Below, in pieces: positions 1 through 6,303 of a stretch of DNA of 10,262 bases (its first letter is position 1; each line of letters begins with the position of its first letter). The stretch covers positions 1 through 10,262 of the forward strand of contig CAMBPP010000042.1 of assembly GCA_945869715.1 (NCBI GenBank), written 5' to 3'. This stretch comes from Bifidobacterium breve. Lineage in GTDB: Bacteria > Actinomycetota > Acidimicrobiia > Acidimicrobiales > Ilumatobacteraceae. Both the position numbers and the translations under genes were made by a program. Under the pieces are notes generated by a model that had not been told where the DNA came from, searched no databases, and was given only the letters and a program-made list of their open reading frames with translations.

Positions 1-207
1 AGTATCGGTCTCACCACCACTACTGCTGCCATCGTGCTCATCGTTGTTTCAACAGTGACCGCGAAAGAGCGCATTCACGCCTTCAATGAAGTGGAAGCTG
101 AATACCTTGAAGCAAAAATAGACGAACAAGTTAAAAACGGTGCTTCAGAAGAAGAACTTCGCGACATTGTGCGTCGCGCCATTGCTCTAGGGCAACGCTC
201 CACATGA
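1..207 (+). CDS. C-terminal fragment of an unknown membrane-anchored protein
   Basis: The reading frame is open from the window edge to the TGA at 205-207 and gives 68 residues; the start lies outside the window. The first 20 residues or so are hydrophobic (TTAAIVLIVVSTV) and look like the last part of a transmembrane helix. The rest is a charged, probably helical tail rich in Glu, Lys and Arg (residues about 22-68). I do not recognise the family. Its stop overlaps the start of cysQ in an ATGA, so the two are very likely co-transcribed and translationally coupled. That could mean a role near sulfur or nucleotide metabolism, but this is a guess from position only. The frame is trusted because of the coupling, the amino-acid composition and the lack of a better frame here. 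Confidence 0.6.
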   Translation, partial: SIGLTTTTAAIVLIVVSTVTAKERIHAFNEVEAEYLEAKIDEQVKNGASEEELRDIVRRAIALGQRST

Positions 208-992
208 CGACCGATGTTGAACTGACGCAAGAACTCATATTCGATGATCATTTGCTGGCCGCTGCTCTTGCTCGTGCTGCTGGGCAACAACTTCAAGAAT
301 TACGCACCACTCTTTTTGCACAAGGTTCAACGAAGTGGCACATCAAAGATAGTGGCGACGAAGTTGGTCATCGCTTTCTCATGGATGCACTCGCTCACCA
401 TCGCCCGAACGATGCCGTGTTGTCCGAGGAAGGCGCCGACAACAACAAGCGCTTAAGTGCCAACCGAGTTTGGATTATTGACCCACTCGATGGCACCAAT
501 GAATACAGCGAAGAAGGCCGCGGCGACTGGGCCATTCATGTTGCCCTGTGGGAGAACGGCGAACTCACTGCCGGTGCAGTTGCATTGCCTGTTCTTGGCA
601 TCACACTCAGCACCGACCCTGCAACGAAGCCTGCGCTTCCCGCTCCCCTTGCACGCAAACCTCGCCTCATTACCTCTCGTAATCGCGCTCCTTACTCAGC
701 ACATCTTGTAGCTAATGCAATTGATTGCGACGCCATTCGCATGGGCTCTGCAGGCGCGAAAGCAATGGCAGTCGTACTTGGCGAAGCCGATATTTATGTA
801 CACGACGGCGGAATGCACCAATGGGACTCTGCAGCGCCCGTGGCCGTTGCTCGTGCGGCAGGGCTCCACACTTCTCGCATTGATGGTTCACCTTTTGTTT
901 ACAACCAGCGCGAGACATGGCTACCCGACCTCATTATTTGCCGACCAGAATTCGTTGAGCCGGTCATGAAGGCCCTGTGGAGTGACGACTAA
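204..992 (+). CDS. cysQ: 3'(2'),5'-bisphosphate nucleotidase CysQ
   Basis: This is a 262-residue inositol-monophosphatase-fold enzyme expected to remove the 3'-phosphate from PAP (and PAPS) in the cytoplasm, using magnesium. All the metal-site motifs of the fold are visible: a SEE motif at 74-76, IDPLDGT at 92-98 (Asp93, Asp96, Gly97, Thr98) and WDSAAP at 207-212 with Asp208. The stretch GSAGAKAMAV (181-190) and the ending with a LPDL-type motif resemble mycobacterial CysQ as I remember it. The length is normal for the actinobacterial form. The start at ATG 204 is set by the ATGA overlap with the upstream gene; only a weak purine stretch (AGGG) precedes it. The gene ends one base before the stop of the convergent CoA-transferase. 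Related inositol monophosphatases are the main alternative, but the mycobacterial-CysQ-like features favour this call. Confidence 0.9.
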   Translation: MTTDVELTQELIFDDHLLAAALARAAGQQLQELRTTLFAQGSTKWHIKDSGDEVGHRFLMDALAHHRPNDAVLSEEGADNNKRLSANRVWIIDPLDGTNEYSEEGRGDWAIHVALWENGELTAGAVALPVLGITLSTDPATKPALPAPLARKPRLITSRNRAPYSAHLVANAIDCDAIRMGSAGAKAMAVVLGEADIYVHDGGMHQWDSAAPVAVARAAGLHTSRIDGSPFVYNQRETWLPDLIICRPEFVEPVMKALWSDD

Positions 993-993
993 G

Positions 994-2145
994 TCACCCC
1001 TTCAATATTACTTGCGTATGTTCACCTAAATATGGAACTGGGCCAGGGCGAAATTCGTAGTCTTCAAAATCGACTGGGCTATTAACTGCTTCAAATGGTT
1101 CTTCACCATCACGTGGAGACATAGAAACAAACCCGCCAGCAGCACGTGCCTGTGGGTCAAGAATGACGTCGACTATGGAGTTCACGGGCGCCCACCAGAC
1201 ATCGTGCTCATCGAACAATGCTGTCCATTCATTCAGCGGTTTCGTAGCAAAAAAAGCATCGAGCAGTGCAATAAGTTCCACGTTGTTCTGCAAACGCAGT
1301 TGAGTTGTTTTGAATTTGTCGACCAGCAACTCATCGGAGTTGATGGTGGCCAATAATGCTGGCCAATGCCGATGTGCTTCAAGACCAAGCAGCCAAAAAC
1401 CCTTACCATCGCCAGCCACGTAGCTATTAATGAGCGGCGCACGGCTGTTGCTGCGTGAACGCGTGCTTTCCCGTTTGCCGAACCGCAATTGAACACCAAT
1501 GTCCCAAGCGATGTTGTACATGCCATTGCGCAACAAACTTGTTGACACCATGCGCCCTTGGCCCGTGCGTTGCGCATCGAAGAGCGCCGCAGTAACACCC
1601 GCGACAAGCGACATACCCGTTACGTGGTCGCCGTGCCCACTTCGTAACGTTGCCAGTGTGTCGCCAGGCGGAACCAAACTATGTGCGGCACCGGAACGCG
1701 CCCAATAGCCACCCAGGTCGTAACCCGGGCGATGCGCATCGGGACCTTCTAAACCAAAACCAGAAATAATGCCGTACACCAACTTCGGAAATTTTTGTCG
1801 CAAAGTTGGTGGGTCAATTCCCAAACGTTGCAGTGCAGCAAAGCGCAAGTTGGTAATGAAAACATCGGCCGTCTCCAACAAAGTCATCATCTGCGTCATT
1901 CCCTCTTCCGACCGCAAGTTGATAACTACCGATTTCTTGCCGCGGTTATCAATTTCAAAAGGCGGAACAGCCGTTTGCTCTTTCACGCCAATTGCTCCAA
2001 AAACATTGCGTTGCGGGTCACCATCAGGTGGTTCAACCTTCACCACGTCGGCACCCCAGTCGGCAAGAACCCCACCACATGCCGGCCCAGCAACCCAAAT
2101 TCCGAGTTCGACAACTTTGACTCCAGCAAGTGGCCCTGGTCTCAT
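994..2145 (-). CDS. Family III CoA-transferase (CaiB/BaiF type)
   Basis: This 383-residue protein is expected to move CoA between an acyl-CoA and a free carboxylic acid through an aspartyl-CoA intermediate. The N-terminus (GVKVVELG, then ADWGADVVKVEPP at about 28-40) is the classical nucleotide/CoA-binding start of the family. GFGLEGP follows at about 129-135, then PGYD at 140-143 and HGDHVTG at 171-177. Asp173 in that last motif matches the catalytic Asp of formyl-CoA transferase. Residue 142 is Tyr, where alpha-methylacyl-CoA racemases carry a catalytic His, so a transferase is more likely than a racemase. The length is normal. The start ATG at 2145 has a good Shine-Dalgarno sequence, AGGGGA, five bases upstream. 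The gene stands alone, diverging from the ABC1 kinase gene and converging on cysQ. The acyl substrate cannot be read from the sequence. Confidence 0.88.
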   Translation of the reverse strand: MRPGPLAGVKVVELGIWVAGPACGGVLADWGADVVKVEPPDGDPQRNVFGAIGVKEQTAVPPFEIDNRGKKSVVINLRSEEGMTQMMTLLETADVFITNLRFAALQRLGIDPPTLRQKFPKLVYGIISGFGLEGPDAHRPGYDLGGYWARSGAAHSLVPPGDTLATLRSGHGDHVTGMSLVAGVTAALFDAQRTGQGRMVSTSLLRNGMYNIAWDIGVQLRFGKRESTRSRSNSRAPLINSYVAGDGKGFWLLGLEAHRHWPALLATINSDELLVDKFKTTQLRLQNNVELIALLDAFFATKPLNEWTALFDEHDVWWAPVNSIVDVILDPQARAAGGFVSMSPRDGEEPFEAVNSPVDFEDYEFRPGPVPYLGEHTQVILKG

Positions 2146-2150
2146 CTTTA

Positions 2151-2156
2151 TCCCCT
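2151..2156 (-). promoter_or_regulatory. Shine-Dalgarno site of the CoA-transferase gene
   Basis: On the minus strand AGGGGA is followed by TAAAG and the ATG at 2145. This is one of only two clear Shine-Dalgarno sequences in the window, and it fixes the start codon. Confidence 0.75.
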
Positions 2157-2162
2157 ATTCAC

Positions 2163-2187
2163 TGATGTGATGTATTGCATCATGTCA
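2163..2187. promoter_or_regulatory. Imperfect palindrome, candidate operator
   Basis: The two 10-base arms TGATGTGATG and CATCATGTCA flank a 5-base centre and match as inverted repeats at 8 of 10 positions. The inner arms TGATG/CATCA (2168-2172 and 2178-2182) match perfectly. The site begins 17 bases upstream of the CoA-transferase start, in the 105-base divergent spacer shared with the ABC1 kinase gene. Its size and symmetry would suit a dimeric regulator such as a TetR or GntR protein controlling acyl-CoA metabolism. No regulator gene is present in the window, so the function is inference. Confidence 0.4.
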
Positions 2188-2238
2188 CTCTTCACACTTT
2201 AATTCTCACTTGAATAGGCGCACCCGTTACACACGGGG

Positions 2239-2250
2239 CAAACTAGGTGC
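2239..2250 (+). promoter_or_regulatory. Candidate -10 element of a leaderless promoter (ABC1 kinase gene)
   Basis: CAAACT (2239-2244) is followed by exactly 6 bases and the GTG start at 2251. That spacing would start transcription at or next to the start codon. It departs from TAnnnT at the first base. The AGG at 2245-2247 could instead act as a weak ribosome-binding site. I see no convincing -35 at a normal distance. Confidence 0.4.
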
Positions 2251-3843
2251 GTGACACAACCTAATGATTGTTCTTGGGGTGCTTTTAGCGATGAAGCGCC
2301 GTGGGTATTAAGTGAAGACAACCTTGCTTGGGCTAATGATGCAACCCAAATTCGCATCAACGTGCGCCGCGAAGTTCCCGACCTCACCACCCCGCGCCGC
2401 ATTCCACCGTTGGGTCGGCTTTTCTACGTTGTTTGTGTTCTCGGAGCAGCAGTGGTGCCCTGGCTGGTACGAAAGAAATTCAAGAGATTTGCGAGTGCCA
2501 AAGAAAGTAACGCAGCAATATCACTTCGTCTGCGCAAAGCGGTTGAGACACTCGGGCCGACCTACATCAAACTGGGGCAAATCATTTCGAGTGGTGAAGG
2601 TCTTTTCCCCGGAGAACTCGTCGAAGAGTTCAAACGCTGTCGCGACCAAGTACCAGCAGAGCCATTTGACACTGTGCGTCTTACCATTGAACAAGATATG
2701 GGATGTCGCCTGAACGATGTGTTCTTGCACATCGACACCACCCCACTTGCCGCAGCATCTATTGCACAAGTTCATGCAGCAACTCTCACAACTGGTGAGT
2801 CGGTAGTAGTAAAAGTTCAGCGACCCAACATTGGCAAACTCGTTCGCAAAGATCTGTGCGTCATGGCCTGGCTTGCACCATTTCTCATTGGCCGTATCAA
2901 AATTGCTGCGCTCGCCAACCCTCCTGCACTCGTCGAGCTTTTTGCCGAAACCATTGTTGAAGAACTCGACTTCCGCATGGAGGCAGCGAACATGGTCGAT
3001 GTGTCACGCATGCTGCAGCGCCTTCAGCAAACCGGGTACATCGTTCCACGACCACACGCCTCGCTCGTATCGCGGCGCGTCTTGGTGATGGAGCGGTTAT
3101 ATGGCTTCAACTTCGACGACGTTGATGGCATGAAAGCGGCCGGACTCGACACCGAGGCAATTATTCGTACGGGCATGATCGCCTTCATGGAAGGCGCAAT
3201 GATAGAAGGCATCTTCCATGGCGATCTTCATGGCGGAAACCTCTTTGTGCTTTCTGATGGCAGAACCGCACTGCTCGATTTCGGCATTGTTGGTCGGCTT
3301 TCCCCCGCTCGGCGCGTTGCCTTTTTACGCATGCTTCTTGGGGCCACTACTAACGACGTGAAAAGCCAAGTAGAAGCACTACGCGACCTCGGCGCACTTC
3401 CACTCGATGTTGATGTTGCCCAAGTCATTACCGATCTGCGCCTCGACCAAGAAGCCATCGACCCCACTTCATTGTCGGGCGAAGATTTAGTGAAAGAAGT
3501 GCAACGCATCGTGCAAGCACTTTTGGGTTATGGGGCCAGCATGCCGAAAGAACTCATGTTGTACGTAAAGAACATGGTCTTCCTTGACGGTGCAATCTCA
3601 CGGCTTGCACCCGATCTCGACATTCTTGCTGAAGTAGCAAATATCTCAATGCTTTTTGCCGAGCGTCATGGCGAGCAAATTGGCCGAGACCTCGGAATCA
3701 ATGCACAAAACATTGAACTGAACCTCGACAGTGTGAAGGCAGGTTTTGGCCTTGATTCAAGCGTGAACCGACTGACCTACCGCGAGTTACAACAACGCCG
3801 AGAACTCATTAACAAGCGTATGCGCGACCACGTACGCAAGTAG
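2251..3843 (+). CDS. ABC1/UbiB-family (ADCK-like) kinase-like protein
   Basis: This 530-residue protein belongs to the atypical kinase-like family that includes UbiB and ADCK3. Family members bind ATP and support isoprenoid-quinone synthesis or lipid homeostasis, and a classical protein-kinase role is doubtful. The diagnostic order is present: the KxGQ motif KLGQ at 107-110 in the N-terminal extension, the Ala-rich loop AAASIA at 167-172 replacing the glycine-rich loop, and the ATP lysine Lys188 in VVVKVQRP. These are followed by EELDF at about 237-241, the catalytic loop HGDLHGGN at 323-330, and DFG at 343-345. A hydrophobic segment at about 57-73 may anchor the protein in the membrane. The C-terminal transmembrane pair of E. 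coli UbiB is not evident. The GTG start at 2251 is the one that fits the leaderless promoter pattern. In an organism of this type the quinone partner would most likely be menaquinone. Confidence 0.88.
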   Translation: MTQPNDCSWGAFSDEAPWVLSEDNLAWANDATQIRINVRREVPDLTTPRRIPPLGRLFYVVCVLGAAVVPWLVRKKFKRFASAKESNAAISLRLRKAVETLGPTYIKLGQIISSGEGLFPGELVEEFKRCRDQVPAEPFDTVRLTIEQDMGCRLNDVFLHIDTTPLAAASIAQVHAATLTTGESVVVKVQRPNIGKLVRKDLCVMAWLAPFLIGRIKIAALANPPALVELFAETIVEELDFRMEAANMVDVSRMLQRLQQTGYIVPRPHASLVSRRVLVMERLYGFNFDDVDGMKAAGLDTEAIIRTGMIAFMEGAMIEGIFHGDLHGGNLFVLSDGRTALLDFGIVGRLSPARRVAFLRMLLGATTNDVKSQVEALRDLGALPLDVDVAQVITDLRLDQEAIDPTSLSGEDLVKEVQRIVQALLGYGASMPKELMLYVKNMVFLDGAISRLAPDLDILAEVANISMLFAERHGEQIGRDLGINAQNIELNLDSVKAGFGLDSSVNRLTYRELQQRRELINKRMRDHVRK

Positions 3844-3848
3844 GCGCG

Positions 3849-4784
3849 TTACAACACCACAACTGGTGTGCCAATTTTGGCAAATGACCACAAGAATTCG
3901 GCATCAAGTTTTGCTTGGCGTTGACAGCCACCGGAAAGTCGCGTTCCTAATTCTTCTTCTGTTTGATACACCGTGTTGTCGCTGCGGTGAACTGGTATTT
4001 GGTGAAAGCCAATTGCGCCAATCTCCGTTTTCAACCACCGCACCATTTTTTTCAAGAAGGCTCTACCATTCCAAGCCGTTGTAATTTCTGAGCGGCTGTA
4101 TACCTGATGTGTACCAGCGGTTTCATTGTTGTACTTACTACCCGACACCAACCATGAACGAATAATGTTCTCATTTTTATCAATCGCCCACACGCGTTGA
4201 CCTGCTCGCTCAAAAACCAATCGTCGCCCAGAACCAGAGTTCGCTGGCAGCGCAGGAGCAGATGCTCCAGTTGAAGCAACAGAAGACAGCAGGAACCCCA
4301 GCGAGTCTTTTTCTCCTTTGGCGGGCACCGGAGTGCGAACCACCAGCAAATTTTCATCGGGCCAAATGCCAAGAACCAAAGCGGTTTCGCGACCAGCGAT
4401 ACCATCAACGAAAAGGTCTTTTTTTGTTTGCAACGCAGTGACTGCTACTTGGGTTGCCACATCATATGTACCGGTCACTTTTTTGAGATAGTTATTTTTT
4501 ACTAGTGCCTGCTGTAAACACACCACGTTTTTGCCCGAGGTTCCCGGGCGTAGTGCTTTCATTGGAATAGTGCACGGCTCGGCGCTTGCTGGGTCTTCAC
4601 CAATGAGATCGACTACCGCGATAGTGGTACTAGCCCCCACAATTGTGGTGCTAGTAGTCACCACCGATGTTGTGGGGGCACTTGTATCTTCATTACGCAC
4701 AGCATCAACGCCAACGTAGAACACGCCCGACACCATAATGACGGCTAAGAGCAAGAGTTGCTTACGGTTGGCTTGTGAGTTCAT
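3849..4784 (-). CDS. Membrane-anchored L,D-transpeptidase with peptidoglycan-binding domain
   Basis: This 311-residue protein is expected to work outside the membrane, making 3-3 peptide cross-links in peptidoglycan or anchoring partners to it. Residues 9-29 form one hydrophobic segment with no obvious cleavage site, so a membrane anchor fits. A Thr/Ser/Val-rich linker spans about 33-59. A PG_binding_1-type domain covers about 72-140, with LRPGTSGKNVVCLQQAL as its hallmark; Cys71 and Cys89 may form a disulfide. The catalytic YkuD domain spans about 187-311, with GFHQIP (His261) and the nucleophile Cys287 in SGGCQR. The usual SHGC motif reads SGGC here, so the His two residues before the Cys is replaced by Gly. 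As I recall, related actinobacterial proteins show similar variants, so activity is not excluded. The ATG at 4784 has only a weak GAG-rich upstream site. The gene converges on the ABC1 kinase gene and diverges from nucS. Confidence 0.85.
   Translation of the reverse strand: MNSQANRKQLLLLAVIMVSGVFYVGVDAVRNEDTSAPTTSVVTTSTTIVGASTTIAVVDLIGEDPASAEPCTIPMKALRPGTSGKNVVCLQQALVKNNYLKKVTGTYDVATQVAVTALQTKKDLFVDGIAGRETALVLGIWPDENLLVVRTPVPAKGEKDSLGFLLSSVASTGASAPALPANSGSGRRLVFERAGQRVWAIDKNENIIRSWLVSGSKYNNETAGTHQVYSRSEITTAWNGRAFLKKMVRWLKTEIGAIGFHQIPVHRSDNTVYQTEEELGTRLSGGCQRQAKLDAEFLWSFAKIGTPVVVL
3854..3882. terminator. Weak tandem hairpins at the ABC1 kinase / transpeptidase junction
   Basis: Two small inverted repeats lie just past the ABC1 kinase stop and inside the last codons of the transpeptidase gene. 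The first is ACACCA-caac-TGGTGT (3854-3869). The second is TGCCA-attt-TGGCA (3869-3882). They are short and lack a proper trailing T tract, so intrinsic termination is only a possibility. They could equally be coincidental within coding sequence. Confidence 0.25.
4633..4679. repeat. Long inverted repeat inside the transpeptidase linker region
   Basis: The perfect 10-base arms GCCCCCACAA (4633-4642) and TTGTGGGGGC (4670-4679) enclose a second 6-base inverted repeat, GTGGTG (4645-4650) and CACCAC (4659-4664), with an 8-base loop. A 12-base palindrome, CCACAATTGTGG, sits at 4637-4648. All of it lies in sequence encoding the Thr/Ser/Val-rich linker of the transpeptidase. Alternating Thr (ACN) and Val (GTN) codons are complementary in part and can produce such structure without selection. 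Confidence 0.6.
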
Positions 4785-4831
4785 AAGTGATTTTCTCGGC
4801 GAAAGACACTCTTAATGTATCGCCACACGCA

Positions 4832-4868
4832 TTGCGTACCATACCCTTCGCCCTGCCACACTAGAGAC
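4832..4868 (+). promoter_or_regulatory. Candidate nucS promoter, leaderless arrangement
   Basis: A -35-like TTGCGT (4832-4837) is followed after 19 bases by a -10-like CACACT (4857-4862), then AGAGAC and the GTG start at 4869. The six bases between the hexamer and the start are identical to those upstream of the gene at 10228. The -10 lacks the first T of TAnnnT. There is no good Shine-Dalgarno sequence. Confidence 0.45.
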
Positions 4869-5528
4869 GTGCGTTTACTTATCGCTCGCTGCACTGTTCA
4901 TTATGTTGGTCGCCTGGAATCGCGCCTCGACGAGGCAACGCGCCTCATTATGGTGAAAGCCGATGGGTGTGTTGCTATTCACGCCGACGGCGGAGCCTAC
5001 AAACCCCTCAACTGGATGAACTCCCCTAATACCTTGCAGGAAAAAGAAGGCGAGTGGATTGTTGCTAACCCCAAGGGCGAAACCATCACCATTACCTTGC
5101 ATGAAATTTTTCTCGATACTCATCACCACCTCGGTGACGACCCTGGGCTCTCTAAAGATGGCGTGGAAGCGCACTTGCAAGAGCTACTTGCGGCAATGCC
5201 AGAAACTATTGAAGAAGGTCTCACACTTATTCGCCGCGAATACCCCACTGCTATTGGGCCAGTAGACCTTTTATGCAGAGACAAAGACGGAAACACGGTT
5301 GCCATTGAGGTGAAACGCCGTGGCGAAATTGATGGCGTAGAGCAACTTGCCCGCTACTTGGAATACCTCCACAACGACACATCGTTGGGTGCTATTCGTG
5401 GCATTTATGTTGCCCAGGTCATTAAGCCCCAAGCAAAAACCTTGGCAACTACACGCGGCTTTACTTGTGTAGAAATTGACTACGAGCTCTTACGTGGCAA
5501 TAAGCCAGACGAGCTCACGCTCTTTTAA
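4869..5528 (+). CDS. nucS: NucS/EndoMS mismatch-specific endonuclease
   Basis: This 219-residue protein is NucS, which in actinobacteria cuts both strands at certain mismatches and provides mismatch repair in lineages lacking MutS/MutL. The N-terminal DNA-binding domain includes KADG at 30-33 and YKPLNWM at 44-50, with the aromatic Trp49. The C-terminal RecB-like nuclease domain carries AIGPVDLL (128-135, Asp133), AIEVKRRGEIDGVEQL (145-160, Glu147 and Lys149) and Tyr163 of the Q-x3-Y motif. The protein ends in LTLF, like the C-terminal sliding-clamp-binding tail known in this family. The open frame extends upstream to 4815, but family N-termini begin at about (M)RLLIA, so GTG 4869 is chosen. 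This also fits the promoter position and removes an unlikely Cys/His/Pro-rich leader. The stop overlaps that of convergent cysH. Confidence 0.95.
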   Translation: MRLLIARCTVHYVGRLESRLDEATRLIMVKADGCVAIHADGGAYKPLNWMNSPNTLQEKEGEWIVANPKGETITITLHEIFLDTHHHLGDDPGLSKDGVEAHLQELLAAMPETIEEGLTLIRREYPTAIGPVDLLCRDKDGNTVAIEVKRRGEIDGVEQLARYLEYLHNDTSLGAIRGIYVAQVIKPQAKTLATTRGFTCVEIDYELLRGNKPDELTLF

Positions 5529-6244
5529 GAGATGTGTAAACCACACTCGGTTTTGCCACTGCCCGACCAGCGCCCAGCGCGTGGGTCTTCACCAAGTTTT
5601 GTGGGCCGTGTACATGGCCAGCATCCAATTGAGGTATAGCCGTGTTCGCGCAAGGGATGCACAGGTAGTTCGTACAACTCGTTGTACAAAGCAATATCGC
5701 TATCACTCATACCTGCAAGTGGGTTTACTTTAATGACACCACGCATAATGTCGCGCGACACAATAGGTGTGCTTTTTCGCGCTTCAGAATCTTCACGACG
5801 CACGCCGGTAATCCATACTTTTTTATTCTCTAATGCATCTTCCAACGGCACCACTTTGCGCGCCGCGCAACATGCATCGGTGTCGACCTGCCAACCGTTG
5901 GGCGCAAGATGAGGTTCATTGCGCTTGTCGATATGCACATTGATGCCAAAAGTTTTGCCAAGGTTCTCGGCATACCAATGAGTTTCGGCGAAAAGATAAC
6001 CGGTATCGAGCAAGACCACTTCAATGCCGGGCGCGGCACTTTGGGCCACATGCGACAACGTTGCATCTTGAAAACTTGAGGTCACCAAAAACGACTTGTA
6101 TGGCGGCACCTCGTCGGCAGCACCAAATGACGCAACTGCCCAACGCACAATGTCGGCGGGCAACATGCCTTCAAGTTCGCGTGAGACATCGACTAATTCC
6201 TGAGCCGATGCAGAGAGCGAAACGAGGGTGGCGGGTAGTGTCAC
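5525..6244 (-). CDS. cysH: Assimilatory adenylyl-sulfate (APS) reductase, CysH family
   Basis: This 239-residue enzyme of the PAPS/APS reductase family reduces activated sulfate to sulfite with electrons from thioredoxin in the cytoplasm. The nucleotide-binding start is TSSFQDATL (55-63). LDTGYLFAETH lies at about 79-89 and GVRREDSEARK at 147-157. Cysteines 125-126 (DACCAARK) and the pair 208/211 (GCWPC) form the complete four-Cys set that binds a 4Fe-4S cluster, which marks the APS-using bacterial type. The catalytic Cys234 sits in ECGLH at the C-terminus. Start is GTG 6244, because a good promoter ends exactly 6 bases before it. There is no ATP-sulfurylase or sulfite-reductase gene next to it in this window. 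It converges on nucS with overlapping stops. PAPS reductases lacking the cluster Cys are excluded. Confidence 0.93.
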   Translation of the reverse strand: MTLPATLVSLSASAQELVDVSRELEGMLPADIVRWAVASFGAADEVPPYKSFLVTSSFQDATLSHVAQSAAPGIEVVLLDTGYLFAETHWYAENLGKTFGINVHIDKRNEPHLAPNGWQVDTDACCAARKVVPLEDALENKKVWITGVRREDSEARKSTPIVSRDIMRGVIKVNPLAGMSDSDIALYNELYELPVHPLREHGYTSIGCWPCTRPTKLGEDPRAGRWSGSGKTECGLHIS

Positions 6245-6280
6245 GCCCTGAGTCTACCAATTCCCGACTATTCCTATCAA
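6245..6280 (-). promoter_or_regulatory. cysH promoter, leaderless arrangement
   Basis: Reading the minus strand, a near-consensus -35 TTGATA (6280-6275) is followed after 18 bases by the -10 TAGACT (6256-6251), then CAGGGC and the GTG start at 6244. This is the best complete promoter in the window. The transcript would begin at or near the start codon, so a 5' riboswitch or leader attenuator for cysH is unlikely if the call is right. Confidence 0.6.
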
Positions 6281-6284
6281 CTTT

Positions 6285-6303
6285 TAGTTAAATCAGTTAA
6301 CTA
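6285..6303. repeat. AT-rich perfect inverted repeat between MaoC stop and cysH promoter
   Basis: TAGTTAA and TTAACTA are perfect 7-base inverted arms around ATCAG. The right-hand arm contains the MaoC stop codon (TAG on the minus strand, 6303-6301). The repeat ends 4 bases upstream of the cysH -35. It may be an operator or activator site for cysH, or a weak 3' hairpin for the MaoC transcript. No T tract follows, so a classical terminator is less likely. Confidence 0.45.

Noticed and set aside
75..296. Minus-strand open frame across the first gene and cysQ
   Set aside because: The low-complexity Ser/Arg-rich product is a shadow of the two coupled plus-strand genes.
994..2145. Alpha-methylacyl-CoA racemase supplying the MFE-2-like pair
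   Set aside because: The racemase His position is Tyr142, so a family III CoA-transferase is the better call.
1769..2202. Plus-strand open frames opposite the CoA-transferase gene
   Set aside because: They are antisense to a well-supported gene and their products show no recognisable motif.
3849..4784. Transpeptidase gene as a pseudogene because SHGC is absent
   Set aside because: The frame is intact, the nucleophilic Cys and surrounding conserved residues remain, and similar variants occur in actinobacterial homologues as far as I recall.
4815..4868. 18-residue N-terminal extension of NucS
   Set aside because: It is rich in Cys, His and Pro, unlike NucS N-termini, and covers the promoter-like sequence.
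5520..5531. CTCTT-tt-AAGAG palindrome at the nucS/cysH stops as a terminator
   Set aside because: The loop is too small and the arms too short and AT-rich for a stable hairpin; it is mostly the shared TTAA stop tetramer with chance flanks.
6245..6300. Riboswitch or leader peptide upstream of cysH
   Set aside because: The promoter places transcription at the start codon, and the 56-base spacer is too short for a known sulfur riboswitch.
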